A DNA stretch of 43,176 bases from Gammaproteobacteria bacterium (GTDB lineage: Bacteria; Pseudomonadota; Gammaproteobacteria; Pseudomonadales; Litorivicinaceae), in contig PBZS01000022.1 of NCBI GenBank assembly GCA_002730235.1, forward strand, positions 2,316 through 45,491, given 5' to 3'. Shown piece after piece: positions 25,800-34,437 of this stretch. The notes beneath the pieces were generated by a model. That model worked only from the letters and a program-made list of their open reading frames with translations. It had not been told where the DNA came from and made no database searches. A program made the position numbers and the translations under genes. The stretch's first letter is position 1. Each line of letters begins with the position of its first letter.

Positions 25800-26912
25800 T
25801 TAACGCTGGGCATACTTAAGCCACACATCGAGTACATTACCGCGATTGGCCGCCGCGTAGTCGAGGTCATAAAGCCACATCCGTTCTTCCCACCAGGCCA
25901 ATGGCATATCTCCATCGAAGGGTATCTGGTTCGGATTCGGTGTATAGACACCAGGAGACTTGGCCCAAGGAGCAAAGCCCTCAATGGTTCCAAGATACTC
26001 CATAAACATCTTGGCTGCATTTGGGTTTGGAGCATTTGCGGACAACTGAAGCACGATCGGATACATATACCCCAGTGTCGGATCAATTTGCCGGCTGTCG
26101 CTCAACGCTAGATCTTTCTTTTTGATGTCGCGATGCTTTGAGTAAACATAGAACATCCCATACGGTGGCTTCTCTTGACCTTTGGCCCCAACAGCAGCCG
26201 CAATTTTCGTGTCCGATGTCATTATGATGGCGTCATTTTGCAAGAGTCGTTTGATGAACTCGAGACCAGCATTGGCTTCGGTCATCTCCAGAGACTTCCC
26301 GAATCGTTTCTTGTACGCCGCTTCGAGATCACTACTTCTACGCACCCACTCTGTCAGCGCGTTCTGGTGCTCGCCCGTTATAGCGACGTCGCGAATCATT
26401 ACCCGGCCCTTATATTCATCTGTGGTGAGATCCCAAACACTCTTTAATGGATCTCCGTTTGGATGTTTCTCTGTGTTGTACCCAAACACCCGGTTGATGT
26501 AACCAAGAACTAAAGGATTTTGGTGTTTCTTAGCGAATAGTTTTTTTGCGGTGGGGGGAATATAGTTTACGAAATAGCCGGTATTATTCAGCAACTCTCG
26601 AGCGGCCGGCCAATCCTCGCCAACCACCATATCGACCTTATGAACCCCAGACTGCGCCTCCTGATACGAGCGAGTGATCAACTCCTGTTCTTTTAGCCTT
26701 ACGACCTCCACCGCGATGCCTGTTGATTTAGAGAACGCCTTGGCGGCCTTTGCTGTCCTACTCGTGGTGGAATAAACGAGCAACTTGCCTTCCTGCTTGG
26801 CCGCCGCCTCGATCTTCGACCAATCTTCAGCCCCTGAGTGTGTCGCAAATAGCATACAAACACTGGCCGCGAGGCATGTGGCCAGTCTAGATCTTATCTG
26901 TGTTAACTTCAT
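25800..26912 (-). CDS. ABC importer substrate-binding protein (COG1840/AfuA type)
   Basis: 370 aa with a signal peptide (basic MKLTQIRSRL, hydrophobic core, cleavage after about residue 28). The mature start EDWSKIEAAAKQEGKLLVYSTT is typical of the extracellular binding proteins for iron or 2-aminoethylphosphonate class importers; VWDLTTDEYKGRVMIRD is the matching middle motif. The twin tyrosines that bind ferric ion in FbpA are not evident, so the ligand is more likely an organic compound. SD GAGGAA precedes the ATG. First gene of the ABC operon. Confidence 0.88.
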   Translation of the reverse strand: MKLTQIRSRLATCLAASVCMLFATHSGAEDWSKIEAAAKQEGKLLVYSTTSRTAKAAKAFSKSTGIAVEVVRLKEQELITRSYQEAQSGVHKVDMVVGEDWPAARELLNNTGYFVNYIPPTAKKLFAKKHQNPLVLGYINRVFGYNTEKHPNGDPLKSVWDLTTDEYKGRVMIRDVAITGEHQNALTEWVRRSSDLEAAYKKRFGKSLEMTEANAGLEFIKRLLQNDAIIMTSDTKIAAAVGAKGQEKPPYGMFYVYSKHRDIKKKDLALSDSRQIDPTLGYMYPIVLQLSANAPNPNAAKMFMEYLGTIEGFAPWAKSPGVYTPNPNQIPFDGDMPLAWWEERMWLYDLDYAAANRGNVLDVWLKYAQR

Positions 26913-27198
26913 TACTGTTCCTCAGTTAGATTTTATTTTTCCAAAAGCTTTGGTGTTTGGTTCCTCGATGACTCGTTTAACAACTTGTTCATTGATTAAC
27001 ATATAGAACCAACGCCTCGTGTAGGCTTAACACGTCAGCTGAACAAGCGGAAACAAAAAAGGAGTTTATTAACCTAAGGTCTAGTTATCAGCCAAGTATT
27101 CGTGTACTGAAAGGATGTCATAACCCGTCGGTTGAGCTTGCTCTACCTTTTAGTCCCCATATGACTAACGATCAGGGGCCGCGCCTTACTGTGCGATG
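26913..27198. promoter_or_regulatory. region upstream of the ABC importer operon
   Basis: 286 bp between the ABC binding-protein start and the stop of the aldehyde dehydrogenase gene on the same strand. It should hold the ABC operon promoter. A perfect 11-bp palindrome AACAACTTGTT lies at 26979-26989, about 67 bp before the start codon, a possible operator. No clear terminator for the dehydrogenase operon and no coding frame were found. Confidence 0.4.
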
Positions 27199-28695
27199 TT
27201 AATTATTCTTGGCCCTCTCGCCCTCACCCATAGCGAAGTTCAGGGACTTGACCTCGGTATAACTGAGCATCTCGTCCAGGCCCTCCTCGCGACCAATTCC
27301 AGAGTTCTTGTAGCCCCCATAAGGCATCCCTCGGTAATGGTTTCCGACCCCGTTGATCCAGACATATCCTGCCTCGATACTGCGGGATAGTTCCATCGCC
27401 GTGAAGTAATTATTGGTCCAGACCGCAGCGGTGAGTCCATATGTCGTGGAGTTTGCAATCTCAATTGCCTCGTCTAGATCATCGTAAGGCATCAAGCTCA
27501 TGATTGGACCGAAGACCTCCTCCTGTGCGATCCGCATGTTAGAGGTAACGTTACCGAATACAGTTGGCTCTACAAAATAGCCTCCAGGACATCCGTCTAT
27601 ATCTATCGCGTTACCGCCCAGCAAAAGTTCTGCGCCTTCGTCCTGCGCTATCTGTATATAACTCAAGACCTTCTGGTACTGGGCCTCAGACACCACCGGG
27701 CCCATCTTGATCGATTTGTCCAACGGATGACCTACGTTCACCTGCTTGACCCGCTCCACCACTTTTTTGCTCAATTCGTCATACTGGGAGCGGTGGATGA
27801 TCAGCCGGCTTGTCGAGCCACAAGACTGACCCTGCCAGCCGAAGTTCATGCCATTGGTTGCTGCTTTTATCGCCTCATCGAGATTGGCGTCCTCACACAC
27901 GATAAATGGATTCTTACCACCGAGTTCGAGGCTTACATGTTTAACCGCAGACTCTGCGGCGGCTTTTTGGATCGCCATACCTGACGCTACAGAACCAATA
28001 AACGCTATCCGTTTCACTCGAGGATCTCTGACCAATGCCTCGCCCGTAGCACGGTCACCGGTTACAATATTGATCACACCTGGCGGCGTCACTTCCGCAC
28101 AAATCTCAGCTAGCAAGCTCGCCGACAACGGCGCCTGCTCTGAAGGCTTCACGACGATCGTATTCCCTGCGATCAATGCGGGGGCGATCCGAGATGCTGC
28201 GAACCCGATCGGGTGGTTGAATGGAATGATACGTCCGACAACTCCGTATGGCTCCCTGAGAGTTAGGTGGATATTTTCTGGTGTAGAGGGCACGGTCATG
28301 CCCTTAAGCTCGTAAGCAAGACCACAATAGAAACGCATCCGCTCGACGGCCTTATGGACATCGTTAGTCATCGGTCCCACGGTGTTCCCGGTATCCAGTG
28401 CTTCAATTTTCGCGAACTCATCTGCCCGATCCTCGAGCCGTTCCGCAATCTCTTCAATCAGAGCTACACGCTGTCTAGGGGTCGTCTTGCTCCAGGTCTT
28501 AGATGCGTCTTTAGCGGCGGTGATTGCTTCTGTCATCTCTTCAGCAGATGCGTTAGGGACACGCCCGATCAGTTCCTGGGTGGCTGGACAACGACTTCCT
28601 AACCACTGGTCACACCCCGACCCCCGGAGTTCTCCGTTGATCAACATTTTCCCATCGACTTGGTCAATAACCTTAAAACGAGCGTCTATTTCCAC
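27199..28695 (-). CDS. aldehyde dehydrogenase family protein (paralogue)
   Basis: 498 aa from a GTG at 28695 with SD GGAG. Catalytic Glu257 in ELGGKNP and Cys292 in GQSCGSTSR; PFNHP, VVKPSE and PYGGYKNSGIGREEG are present. It is close in sequence and motif detail to the dehydrogenase at 6019-7470, sharing GQSCGSTSR instead of the common GQ.C.A..R form. It ends the six-gene operon that contains the two-domain cupin and the EutA-like protein, and probably converts an aldehyde product to the acid. Betaine-aldehyde-type enzymes are the nearest well-known group, but the substrate is unknown. Confidence 0.93.
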   Translation of the reverse strand: MEIDARFKVIDQVDGKMLINGELRGSGCDQWLGSRCPATQELIGRVPNASAEEMTEAITAAKDASKTWSKTTPRQRVALIEEIAERLEDRADEFAKIEALDTGNTVGPMTNDVHKAVERMRFYCGLAYELKGMTVPSTPENIHLTLREPYGVVGRIIPFNHPIGFAASRIAPALIAGNTIVVKPSEQAPLSASLLAEICAEVTPPGVINIVTGDRATGEALVRDPRVKRIAFIGSVASGMAIQKAAAESAVKHVSLELGGKNPFIVCEDANLDEAIKAATNGMNFGWQGQSCGSTSRLIIHRSQYDELSKKVVERVKQVNVGHPLDKSIKMGPVVSEAQYQKVLSYIQIAQDEGAELLLGGNAIDIDGCPGGYFVEPTVFGNVTSNMRIAQEEVFGPIMSLMPYDDLDEAIEIANSTTYGLTAAVWTNNYFTAMELSRSIEAGYVWINGVGNHYRGMPYGGYKNSGIGREEGLDEMLSYTEVKSLNFAMGEGERAKNN

Positions 28696-28789
28696 GATAA
28701 AGACTCCAGTAAAATAAATTCCTCACCCAAGGATGCTACGAAATATCAAATCAGACCAATCCAGAATCATGTTTGGGGTGATTCATGAG

Positions 28790-29776
28790 TTATTTTGATC
28801 TCTCTGAATCAAGCTGCGCTAGCTTGGCTGGTGTATAACGTTCACCCTCGAAGCGGCGATTTTCAAATATACCCTCGAGCTCGGTTAACTGGTCTTCCAA
28901 GAGTGGATTCGTGGCTCCCTTATCATCACGCCAGTGGGATAAATTTGCGGTACCGGGAATGGCACCAACATGCTCGCCTCGAGACCATAGCCAATTCAAA
29001 CAGACCTGAGCTAGTGTCATTCCCCATCGAAGTCCAAGCAACTCAGCCTGCTCCAGAACCCTCAAGTTATTTTCGAAGGCATCACCCTGAAACCGCGGCA
29101 TACCGTGCCGGATATCACGTTTTGAGAGTTGACTCATCTTACGAACGCCGCCTGCTAGAAACCCCCTACCGACAGGACTATAGGCGACCAGCGCGATCCC
29201 ATGATCCCGACAGTAATTAAGTATATCGTCCTCTACCCTACGCGACCACAGAGAATACTCGGACTGTAATGCGTGAATCGGGGTCACCGACCTGGCCCTT
29301 TCTAGAGTTGTTTGACTAACCTCCGAGAGCCCAGTATATCTGACCTTACCCTGCGAAACGAGCTGATCAATTGCGCCTACGGATTCTTCAACCGGGACTC
29401 GGTGGTCGACCCGATGCAAGTAGAGCAGATCAATGACATCGGTCCCAAGTCGCGACAAACTTTCATTACAGCTTTTAATAATTCTGTCCGGGTCACCATC
29501 GATCTCACGAGATCCGTCTGGGTTCTTATACATCCCAGCTTTCGACGCCAGAAAAACATGATCCCGCGATGTCTTCAAAACGGAGCCCACTAGGATCTCG
29601 TTCTTCCCGCCACTATATGTCGCGGCGGTGTCTAACATCACCGGACCCTCATCGACGATTATCCGGAGCAGTGCCTGTGCCTTATCCAGCTGCACTGGCT
29701 GGTAGGCCTGAGTGAGTCCCATGCATCCATACCCAAGCCGAGGCACCTTATCCGAACCGATGGTTATTTGATTCAC
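28790..29776 (-). CDS. aldo/keto reductase
   Basis: 328 aa, start GTG at 29776 with a strong AGGAGG. The AKR tetrad is visible: Asp and Tyr in MLDTAATYSGGKNE, Lys in LASKAGMY and His in YLHRVD. GLSEVS and the C-terminal AIPGTANLSH segment complete the NADPH site. The YghZ/Tas-like subgroup fits length and motifs. It lies 11 bp after the EutA-like gene. It likely reduces an aldehyde or ketone formed in the same pathway. Confidence 0.9.
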   Translation of the reverse strand: MNQITIGSDKVPRLGYGCMGLTQAYQPVQLDKAQALLRIIVDEGPVMLDTAATYSGGKNEILVGSVLKTSRDHVFLASKAGMYKNPDGSREIDGDPDRIIKSCNESLSRLGTDVIDLLYLHRVDHRVPVEESVGAIDQLVSQGKVRYTGLSEVSQTTLERARSVTPIHALQSEYSLWSRRVEDDILNYCRDHGIALVAYSPVGRGFLAGGVRKMSQLSKRDIRHGMPRFQGDAFENNLRVLEQAELLGLRWGMTLAQVCLNWLWSRGEHVGAIPGTANLSHWRDDKGATNPLLEDQLTELEGIFENRRFEGERYTPAKLAQLDSERSK

Positions 29777-29787
29777 TGGTTGTCCTC

Positions 29788-31242
29788 CTAACCCAACTTT
29801 GAGCCGCTGTTAAACAGGATAGACTTCGCAACCACTGGGACCAATCCGGTCTGGTTGATGACCTCGCCGATATCGACAAAGTCGAAATCAACCTGATCTA
29901 ATCCATCGAGACAGATCACTGGCTTCGAGTAGTTCAACTCTTCTGCAAAGTGAATCCCGATTAATCCCGCGATGTCCTGCTTCAACAATAGGGTGATCGG
30001 CGTATTGAGACCCCTTAGGCCCTCGATTACTCCATTACAGAAGGCATCAGCTCGCGAGTAGGTCAGTGGTCCCAGCCAGTCGATACCGAGTACCCGAAGC
30101 CCGTGATCCCCATTAAAAAGCGCCTTGGACAAGGATTCCTGTACCAGCTCGGTGATTGTCTGTTGATCAAACTCCTCCGCCGGCACAGTGACGAGAGATA
30201 CTGGAGCGTTACGAATCGGTAACAGCCGCTCATCAGAGATAAACACAGTATTACCACTGACCTGCATCCGCTGCTGAGAGGCACCCAAAACAGTCGCCCG
30301 AATCGGGTCGTCGGCGATCCGGATCGTGTAACCCATTTCTTGAAGCAAAGCTCTCGTTTTTAACGCTAGCCACTCCCCTAAATCGTCGCAAGCATTTGCT
30401 GGCTTAGCTTCCGTGATCCATTGGCTTACCCCGCCACTCAAGACAATGGTCCCACTAATAGGAAACTCACCAATCGACGGAAGCCGTGACGCGTCACCCA
30501 ACTCCCGACCCCGAACCGCATCGAGGACCGTATTTGCCATCCGATCGATTATCTGCCCAAGGTCACGGCTATCTATAGCAGATCCATACTCAGGCATTTG
30601 TCCATCTTTAGTGTAGAGACCAAGGTTGGGTTCGGCGTGCCCGACCCGTCCATCATCAGTGAACTGGAGGATCCGTCCACCGACCTCTATTGCTGTCAGT
30701 TCAGTGATCCTTCCGTCGATACAGCGAGTGATCTTGGTTGTGCCGCCCCCGATATCGACGTTTAAACAATCGCTACCAAATGATCGTTGGACAGTACCTG
30801 AACCAAAAGCCGCCATAGTAGACTCGAGCCGATCACCGGCACTGATTGAAATAAACCTACCCGAAAATGATGCCAACAGGTCAGCGATTTGCCTGGCATT
30901 GTGTCTTCGTAAAGCGTTCCCGGTCAAGATGACGACCCCCGATTCAATATCGTCGCGGTCGATCTTGGCTTTCAGCAAGGACTCATCAATCATCGACTCC
31001 AACTCTGTCCGGATGATGAGCGTGCGCGCCTCACCACCAAACGGCGTCTTCATGACCGCACTCTGATAGACAACCTCCGTTTTAGAGACCGTGTAACGAT
31101 TATGCCCACGGACCATGGTCAATCGCGAGATAGAAACATGGGAAGTTGCCGAACCAATATCAAGCCCGAGCGTCAGTACTTCAATAATATCGGACTCGAC
31201 CAGAGCACGGTCCGCAGACGTAAATTTTAGGGAGTTGCTCAT
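29788..31242 (-). CDS. eutA: EutA-like ethanolamine ammonia-lyase reactivating factor
   Basis: 484 aa ASKHA-fold ATPase that matches EutA along its length: an N-terminal phosphate loop GLDIGSATSHV, ILTGNALRRHNAR, SAGDRLES, LNVDIGGGTTKI, VLSGGVSQW, ATVLGASQ and the C-terminal VVPVVAKSILF. EutA normally exchanges damaged coenzyme B12 in ethanolamine ammonia-lyase (EutBC). No EutB, EutC or other B12 enzyme is in the window, so here it either serves an enzyme encoded elsewhere or has another role. It is in the middle of an operon with a two-domain cupin, an aldo/keto reductase and an aldehyde dehydrogenase. Confidence 0.9.
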   Translation of the reverse strand: MSNSLKFTSADRALVESDIIEVLTLGLDIGSATSHVSISRLTMVRGHNRYTVSKTEVVYQSAVMKTPFGGEARTLIIRTELESMIDESLLKAKIDRDDIESGVVILTGNALRRHNARQIADLLASFSGRFISISAGDRLESTMAAFGSGTVQRSFGSDCLNVDIGGGTTKITRCIDGRITELTAIEVGGRILQFTDDGRVGHAEPNLGLYTKDGQMPEYGSAIDSRDLGQIIDRMANTVLDAVRGRELGDASRLPSIGEFPISGTIVLSGGVSQWITEAKPANACDDLGEWLALKTRALLQEMGYTIRIADDPIRATVLGASQQRMQVSGNTVFISDERLLPIRNAPVSLVTVPAEEFDQQTITELVQESLSKALFNGDHGLRVLGIDWLGPLTYSRADAFCNGVIEGLRGLNTPITLLLKQDIAGLIGIHFAEELNYSKPVICLDGLDQVDFDFVDIGEVINQTGLVPVVAKSILFNSGSKLG

Positions 31243-31313
31243 TAAGATAAGTCCACGCGATTCTCTTTAATCGAGTCTACCCACTCAACATTCATGGTCC
31301 TTCTCCGAATCAA

Positions 31314-32507
31314 TTATTTTATGTTGTCCGGCTTCTGGTATCTGTGTGGCTCCATTCGTGACACAGCACCATTGACCTCTAATTGCTTTTGAAACTCAGC
31401 TCTGATGAACTCATCTTCCATCCAGTAAGGAATCGACGTTCCCCCCTCGTGGATATCCATCGCCGTATAATCAGTCGTCTTCTGTCCGGGGGCGGCCCCA
31501 GGTAACATACTTGGGTGGTTGGGACCAAACCAAGCTGTTAGCCGGAACGGCTCATTCGATACATTAAAGTGTTGGTGATACCATCTTGAACCACCGGGCG
31601 CCGCACTCACGCAACCCCCATATTCATAGTCAACACGGACGACCTGATCACCGTGACCAGTCTTCCAAGGGTTTGTACCCAGATGCTCAGGCCATGTTAA
31701 TGTATAGCCCTTACCGGTCAGACAAAATAATATCGCCGCGGAGGTGTGAGCGTGTGCCTTCGAGTAGCGCCCGATCTCGTGCTGACCAATCCAAAGATAG
31801 AACTTGTTCTGAGTCATGTGCGGCTCGATACGCCGATAGCCCGGACTGCGTCGATTATCCAAAGGCAGGTCGGCATGCACTATGTCTGCCATAATATTGG
31901 TCCGACGCATCGCCAGACCGCGGATAGGATCTGGCTCAATCTGAGTCTTCTCCTCAAAGAAATCATTCAACGAATCATCAAAACGACCGCCAAATCTATA
32001 ATCACAATTGAAAATAAAGTCCTTGTCACCGACCAGGTTCATCAGATTCGGGGCAGTCGTGCCGGCAACGAAAATGACGCGCTGGCCTGACATATTAACC
32101 ATCCGATGGTACGCATTCACCGGGATCGAAAATAGAGATCCCGCCTGCCACTCAAATACCTGCTTATGTTTCTCGTCGTGCCATACTTCACAAACACCAC
32201 GACCCTCTAAAATCATGATATTTTTTTCGTAGATATGACGCTCGATGTTGAGCTCTTTACGGGGGGGAATCTCCACCACATACATGCCCCAAGTTCCCTC
32301 CGTACCGTACAGCTGTACGTAGGTCCCGTTACCGCCCAATCGGTCCCATGGTTTCATCGGGAGATCCTGGCAACGGAGTACACCGAAGTCTCGATACACC
32401 GGCACACCTTCAGACTCCATGAATAAATCATAATCAGTCTTCGGTCGACCAAAAGTTCCATGACCCGCACGCTTCTCGTCAGTTGGTTCTACCCACTCAT
32501 TACCCAT
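31314..32507 (-). CDS. two-domain cupin protein
   Basis: 397 aa with two cupin barrels. In the N-terminal domain motif 1 reads ERHIYE, so Glu89 replaces the first His; His91, Glu94 and His134 remain. In the C-terminal domain His252, His254 and His311 (in HQHFN) remain, while the Glu is replaced by Ala. A three-His site is what gentisate and salicylate 1,2-dioxygenases and cysteine dioxygenase use, so the C-terminal domain is a candidate non-heme iron dioxygenase site. SD GGAGAG. Neighbours are a DMT permease and the EutA-like gene. The length is close to gentisate dioxygenase, but the substrate cannot be deduced. Confidence 0.85.
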   Translation of the reverse strand: MGNEWVEPTDEKRAGHGTFGRPKTDYDLFMESEGVPVYRDFGVLRCQDLPMKPWDRLGGNGTYVQLYGTEGTWGMYVVEIPPRKELNIERHIYEKNIMILEGRGVCEVWHDEKHKQVFEWQAGSLFSIPVNAYHRMVNMSGQRVIFVAGTTAPNLMNLVGDKDFIFNCDYRFGGRFDDSLNDFFEEKTQIEPDPIRGLAMRRTNIMADIVHADLPLDNRRSPGYRRIEPHMTQNKFYLWIGQHEIGRYSKAHAHTSAAILFCLTGKGYTLTWPEHLGTNPWKTGHGDQVVRVDYEYGGCVSAAPGGSRWYHQHFNVSNEPFRLTAWFGPNHPSMLPGAAPGQKTTDYTAMDIHEGGTSIPYWMEDEFIRAEFQKQLEVNGAVSRMEPHRYQKPDNIK

Positions 32508-32531
32508 GGTCTTATCTCTCCTATTCTTAGT

Positions 32532-33464
32532 TTAATAAAATGTCACCAACGAGACGCCCGTCGAGGCCAGAATGGCCGCAATCAGTTGCTTAAATGATGG
32601 ACGAATCTCCAGTCTAAAAATTGCGACAGAAAAAAATATCGCTATGAATGTCTCGAGGGAACCGATCATGACGACGGTCGATAATTCCTCGTACGTCAGG
32701 GCGGTAAAAAATAGTACCTGCCCGACTGACATAGCGGCCCCAATGGCTAGCGTTATCGGGGCAATGTTACGGACCCCGTCCACAACAAACCGCCTGTATG
32801 AATCAAAAGGAATCGCAAGTATCAGGTAAAAAAATACGCCGGCCATGGCGCTGACGAGGGTTCCGAAAGCGGGTGTTCCCAGTGTAATGAGTCCGTTCTT
32901 TCTGGCGATGTAAGACACTGAGTATGCTAGGCATGAAAGAATGCCGGGTATGTAAAGTGGGGCGACAACCAACCAATCTTTTGGGGTATTTTCTTCTTCG
33001 TGCTCGTACTTACGGCTCTTATCCGAGATCAGTAAAAATATCGCAAAAGCGAGCGCCATCACCCCGAGCATCTCCTCTAATAACAATGACTCCCCAAGTA
33101 CAATTATCGCCAACAAAATTGAGAAAAACGGGTTCATCTTTTTGACGGTCGTACCACGGGTTACACCCAGCAAACCAATAGATCGAAAGACAAGTGTTCT
33201 CCCGAATACCATCGCAAAGAGACCAGCGAAACAAAACCACAGGACCCCCTCGGATAGCTTTGGATCATCTAGACTCGGCAGCGTCCCGCCCTCAAATACC
33301 AGGAATAAAAAAAATGAAAAAACTACCGTCATGATGACCGATAAAAAGGCACCATCGTTGGGAAGTCCCTGTCTCTTGTTTGAACTAATCGCAATACTCG
33401 CGAGTGCAAAACTTAGCGCAGACGCAAGGGCACATAGCTGGCCGAATACGCTATTTGCCAGCAT
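32532..33464 (-). CDS. DMT superfamily (EamA) permease
   Basis: 310 aa from the ATG at 33464; an ATG at 33506 would add 14 residues. The shorter form starts just before the first membrane helix, as is usual for EamA proteins, and overlaps the upstream dehydrogenase gene by 14 bp rather than 56. About ten hydrophobic helices in two EamA repeats; the second half begins after the charged linker KSRKYEHEEEN. It lies between the dehydrogenase and the two-domain cupin, and is probably the transporter of that pathway. Confidence 0.87.
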   Translation of the reverse strand: MLANSVFGQLCALASALSFALASIAISSNKRQGLPNDGAFLSVIMTVVFSFFLFLVFEGGTLPSLDDPKLSEGVLWFCFAGLFAMVFGRTLVFRSIGLLGVTRGTTVKKMNPFFSILLAIIVLGESLLLEEMLGVMALAFAIFLLISDKSRKYEHEEENTPKDWLVVAPLYIPGILSCLAYSVSYIARKNGLITLGTPAFGTLVSAMAGVFFYLILAIPFDSYRRFVVDGVRNIAPITLAIGAAMSVGQVLFFTALTYEELSTVVMIGSLETFIAIFFSVAIFRLEIRPSFKQLIAAILASTGVSLVTFY

Positions 33465-34290
33465 TGATCCAGTCTTTGCCTTCAGCGTGACGGGCCTCTC
33501 GTTCATTTTTCGCGGTCTGAGCCCTTTTGCCTAAAACTTTCAGTAGCTCCAGATCCAATTCATATCGATCAATGATCTGTTGCACGATCTGCATGTCCTT
33601 GGCTGCCCACGTGAACGTCATTTTTGACCAATCCTCCAAAGCAGCACTGCGTCCACTAGACAGCACCAAAACATCACGGAGGTACTCAAGATCTATCTGA
33701 TATGCTTCAGCGATTTGCGCACTCTCAAGCAAACCAACACCATTCAACCAGAGCAGCAAGTTATTAATTGCCTTAGTCACCTGTCCCCTCCCAATAGGGC
33801 CCATGAGCTTTATATCTGAGCAGAATGTACTAAGTGATGGTGTTATCCGATCCAACGCCGTTTGGTCGCCTCCAACCATGGCCAACAATGTCCCATTGTC
33901 AGCGGCCCAGCCCCCACGAGCGATCGGGATATCTAGAAACTGAATCCCTTTCGCAGCAAACTCCGCTCCCAACTCAATCATCAGCTCCGGGTCGCATGTA
34001 CTGTTGACCACAACGACCCCATCTTTTCGTTCACTGCTCAGTAACCCGTTCTCGCCACGACAAATCTGGATCACTTCGAGATCGAATCCCACGGCGATGT
34101 ATACGACCGAGGCCTCTGTAAATACGGCGGCCGGTGATTCTTGCAATACCGCGCCCAATGCTAACGCCTTAGTCTGTTGCGTATCGGCCTGCTCGCAACA
34201 GGACACCGCGAATCCAGCATTCGCTAGATGCTTGATTTGAGCCAGACCCATCCGACCCGCGCCAATCAAACCGATTGTTTCTCTCGTCAT
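33451..34290 (-). CDS. NAD(P)-binding beta-hydroxyacid dehydrogenase-like protein
   Basis: 279 aa from ATG 34290, chosen because the GLIGAGRMG cofactor loop (about residues 7-15) normally begins near the N-terminus; the frame is open to 34368. The family signature after the Rossmann domain is seen as DIPIARGGWAADNG, and the catalytic Lys173 with Asn176/177 lies in VTKAINN. Such enzymes oxidise 3-hydroxy acids (3-hydroxyisobutyrate, tartronate semialdehyde type). First gene of the six-gene EutA/cupin operon and divergent from the TauD gene. Confidence 0.88.
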   Translation of the reverse strand: MTRETIGLIGAGRMGLAQIKHLANAGFAVSCCEQADTQQTKALALGAVLQESPAAVFTEASVVYIAVGFDLEVIQICRGENGLLSSERKDGVVVVNSTCDPELMIELGAEFAAKGIQFLDIPIARGGWAADNGTLLAMVGGDQTALDRITPSLSTFCSDIKLMGPIGRGQVTKAINNLLLWLNGVGLLESAQIAEAYQIDLEYLRDVLVLSSGRSAALEDWSKMTFTWAAKDMQIVQQIIDRYELDLELLKVLGKRAQTAKNEREARHAEGKDWINAGK

Positions 34291-34437
34291 ACTACCCACC
34301 ATATACTTTCTTAAAATGAACACTACTGCAAAACGAAAACAATCAATCCAAGAGAATTGGTTGGACACCCAAACGAGACCGATATTTGTGACTTTTTTAC
34401 TTCAGTACATAATAGGAACATAACTAGGAGTAATTCG
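34291..34437. promoter_or_regulatory. divergent promoter region with sigma70-like promoter for the TauD gene
   Basis: 147 bp between divergent operons. A plus-strand promoter candidate is TTGTGA at 34386-34391 and CATAAT at 34408-34413 with a 16-bp spacer, followed by SD AGGAG about 7 nt before the ATG at 34438. No clear palindrome was found here, unlike the other two divergent regions of the window. Confidence 0.45.
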
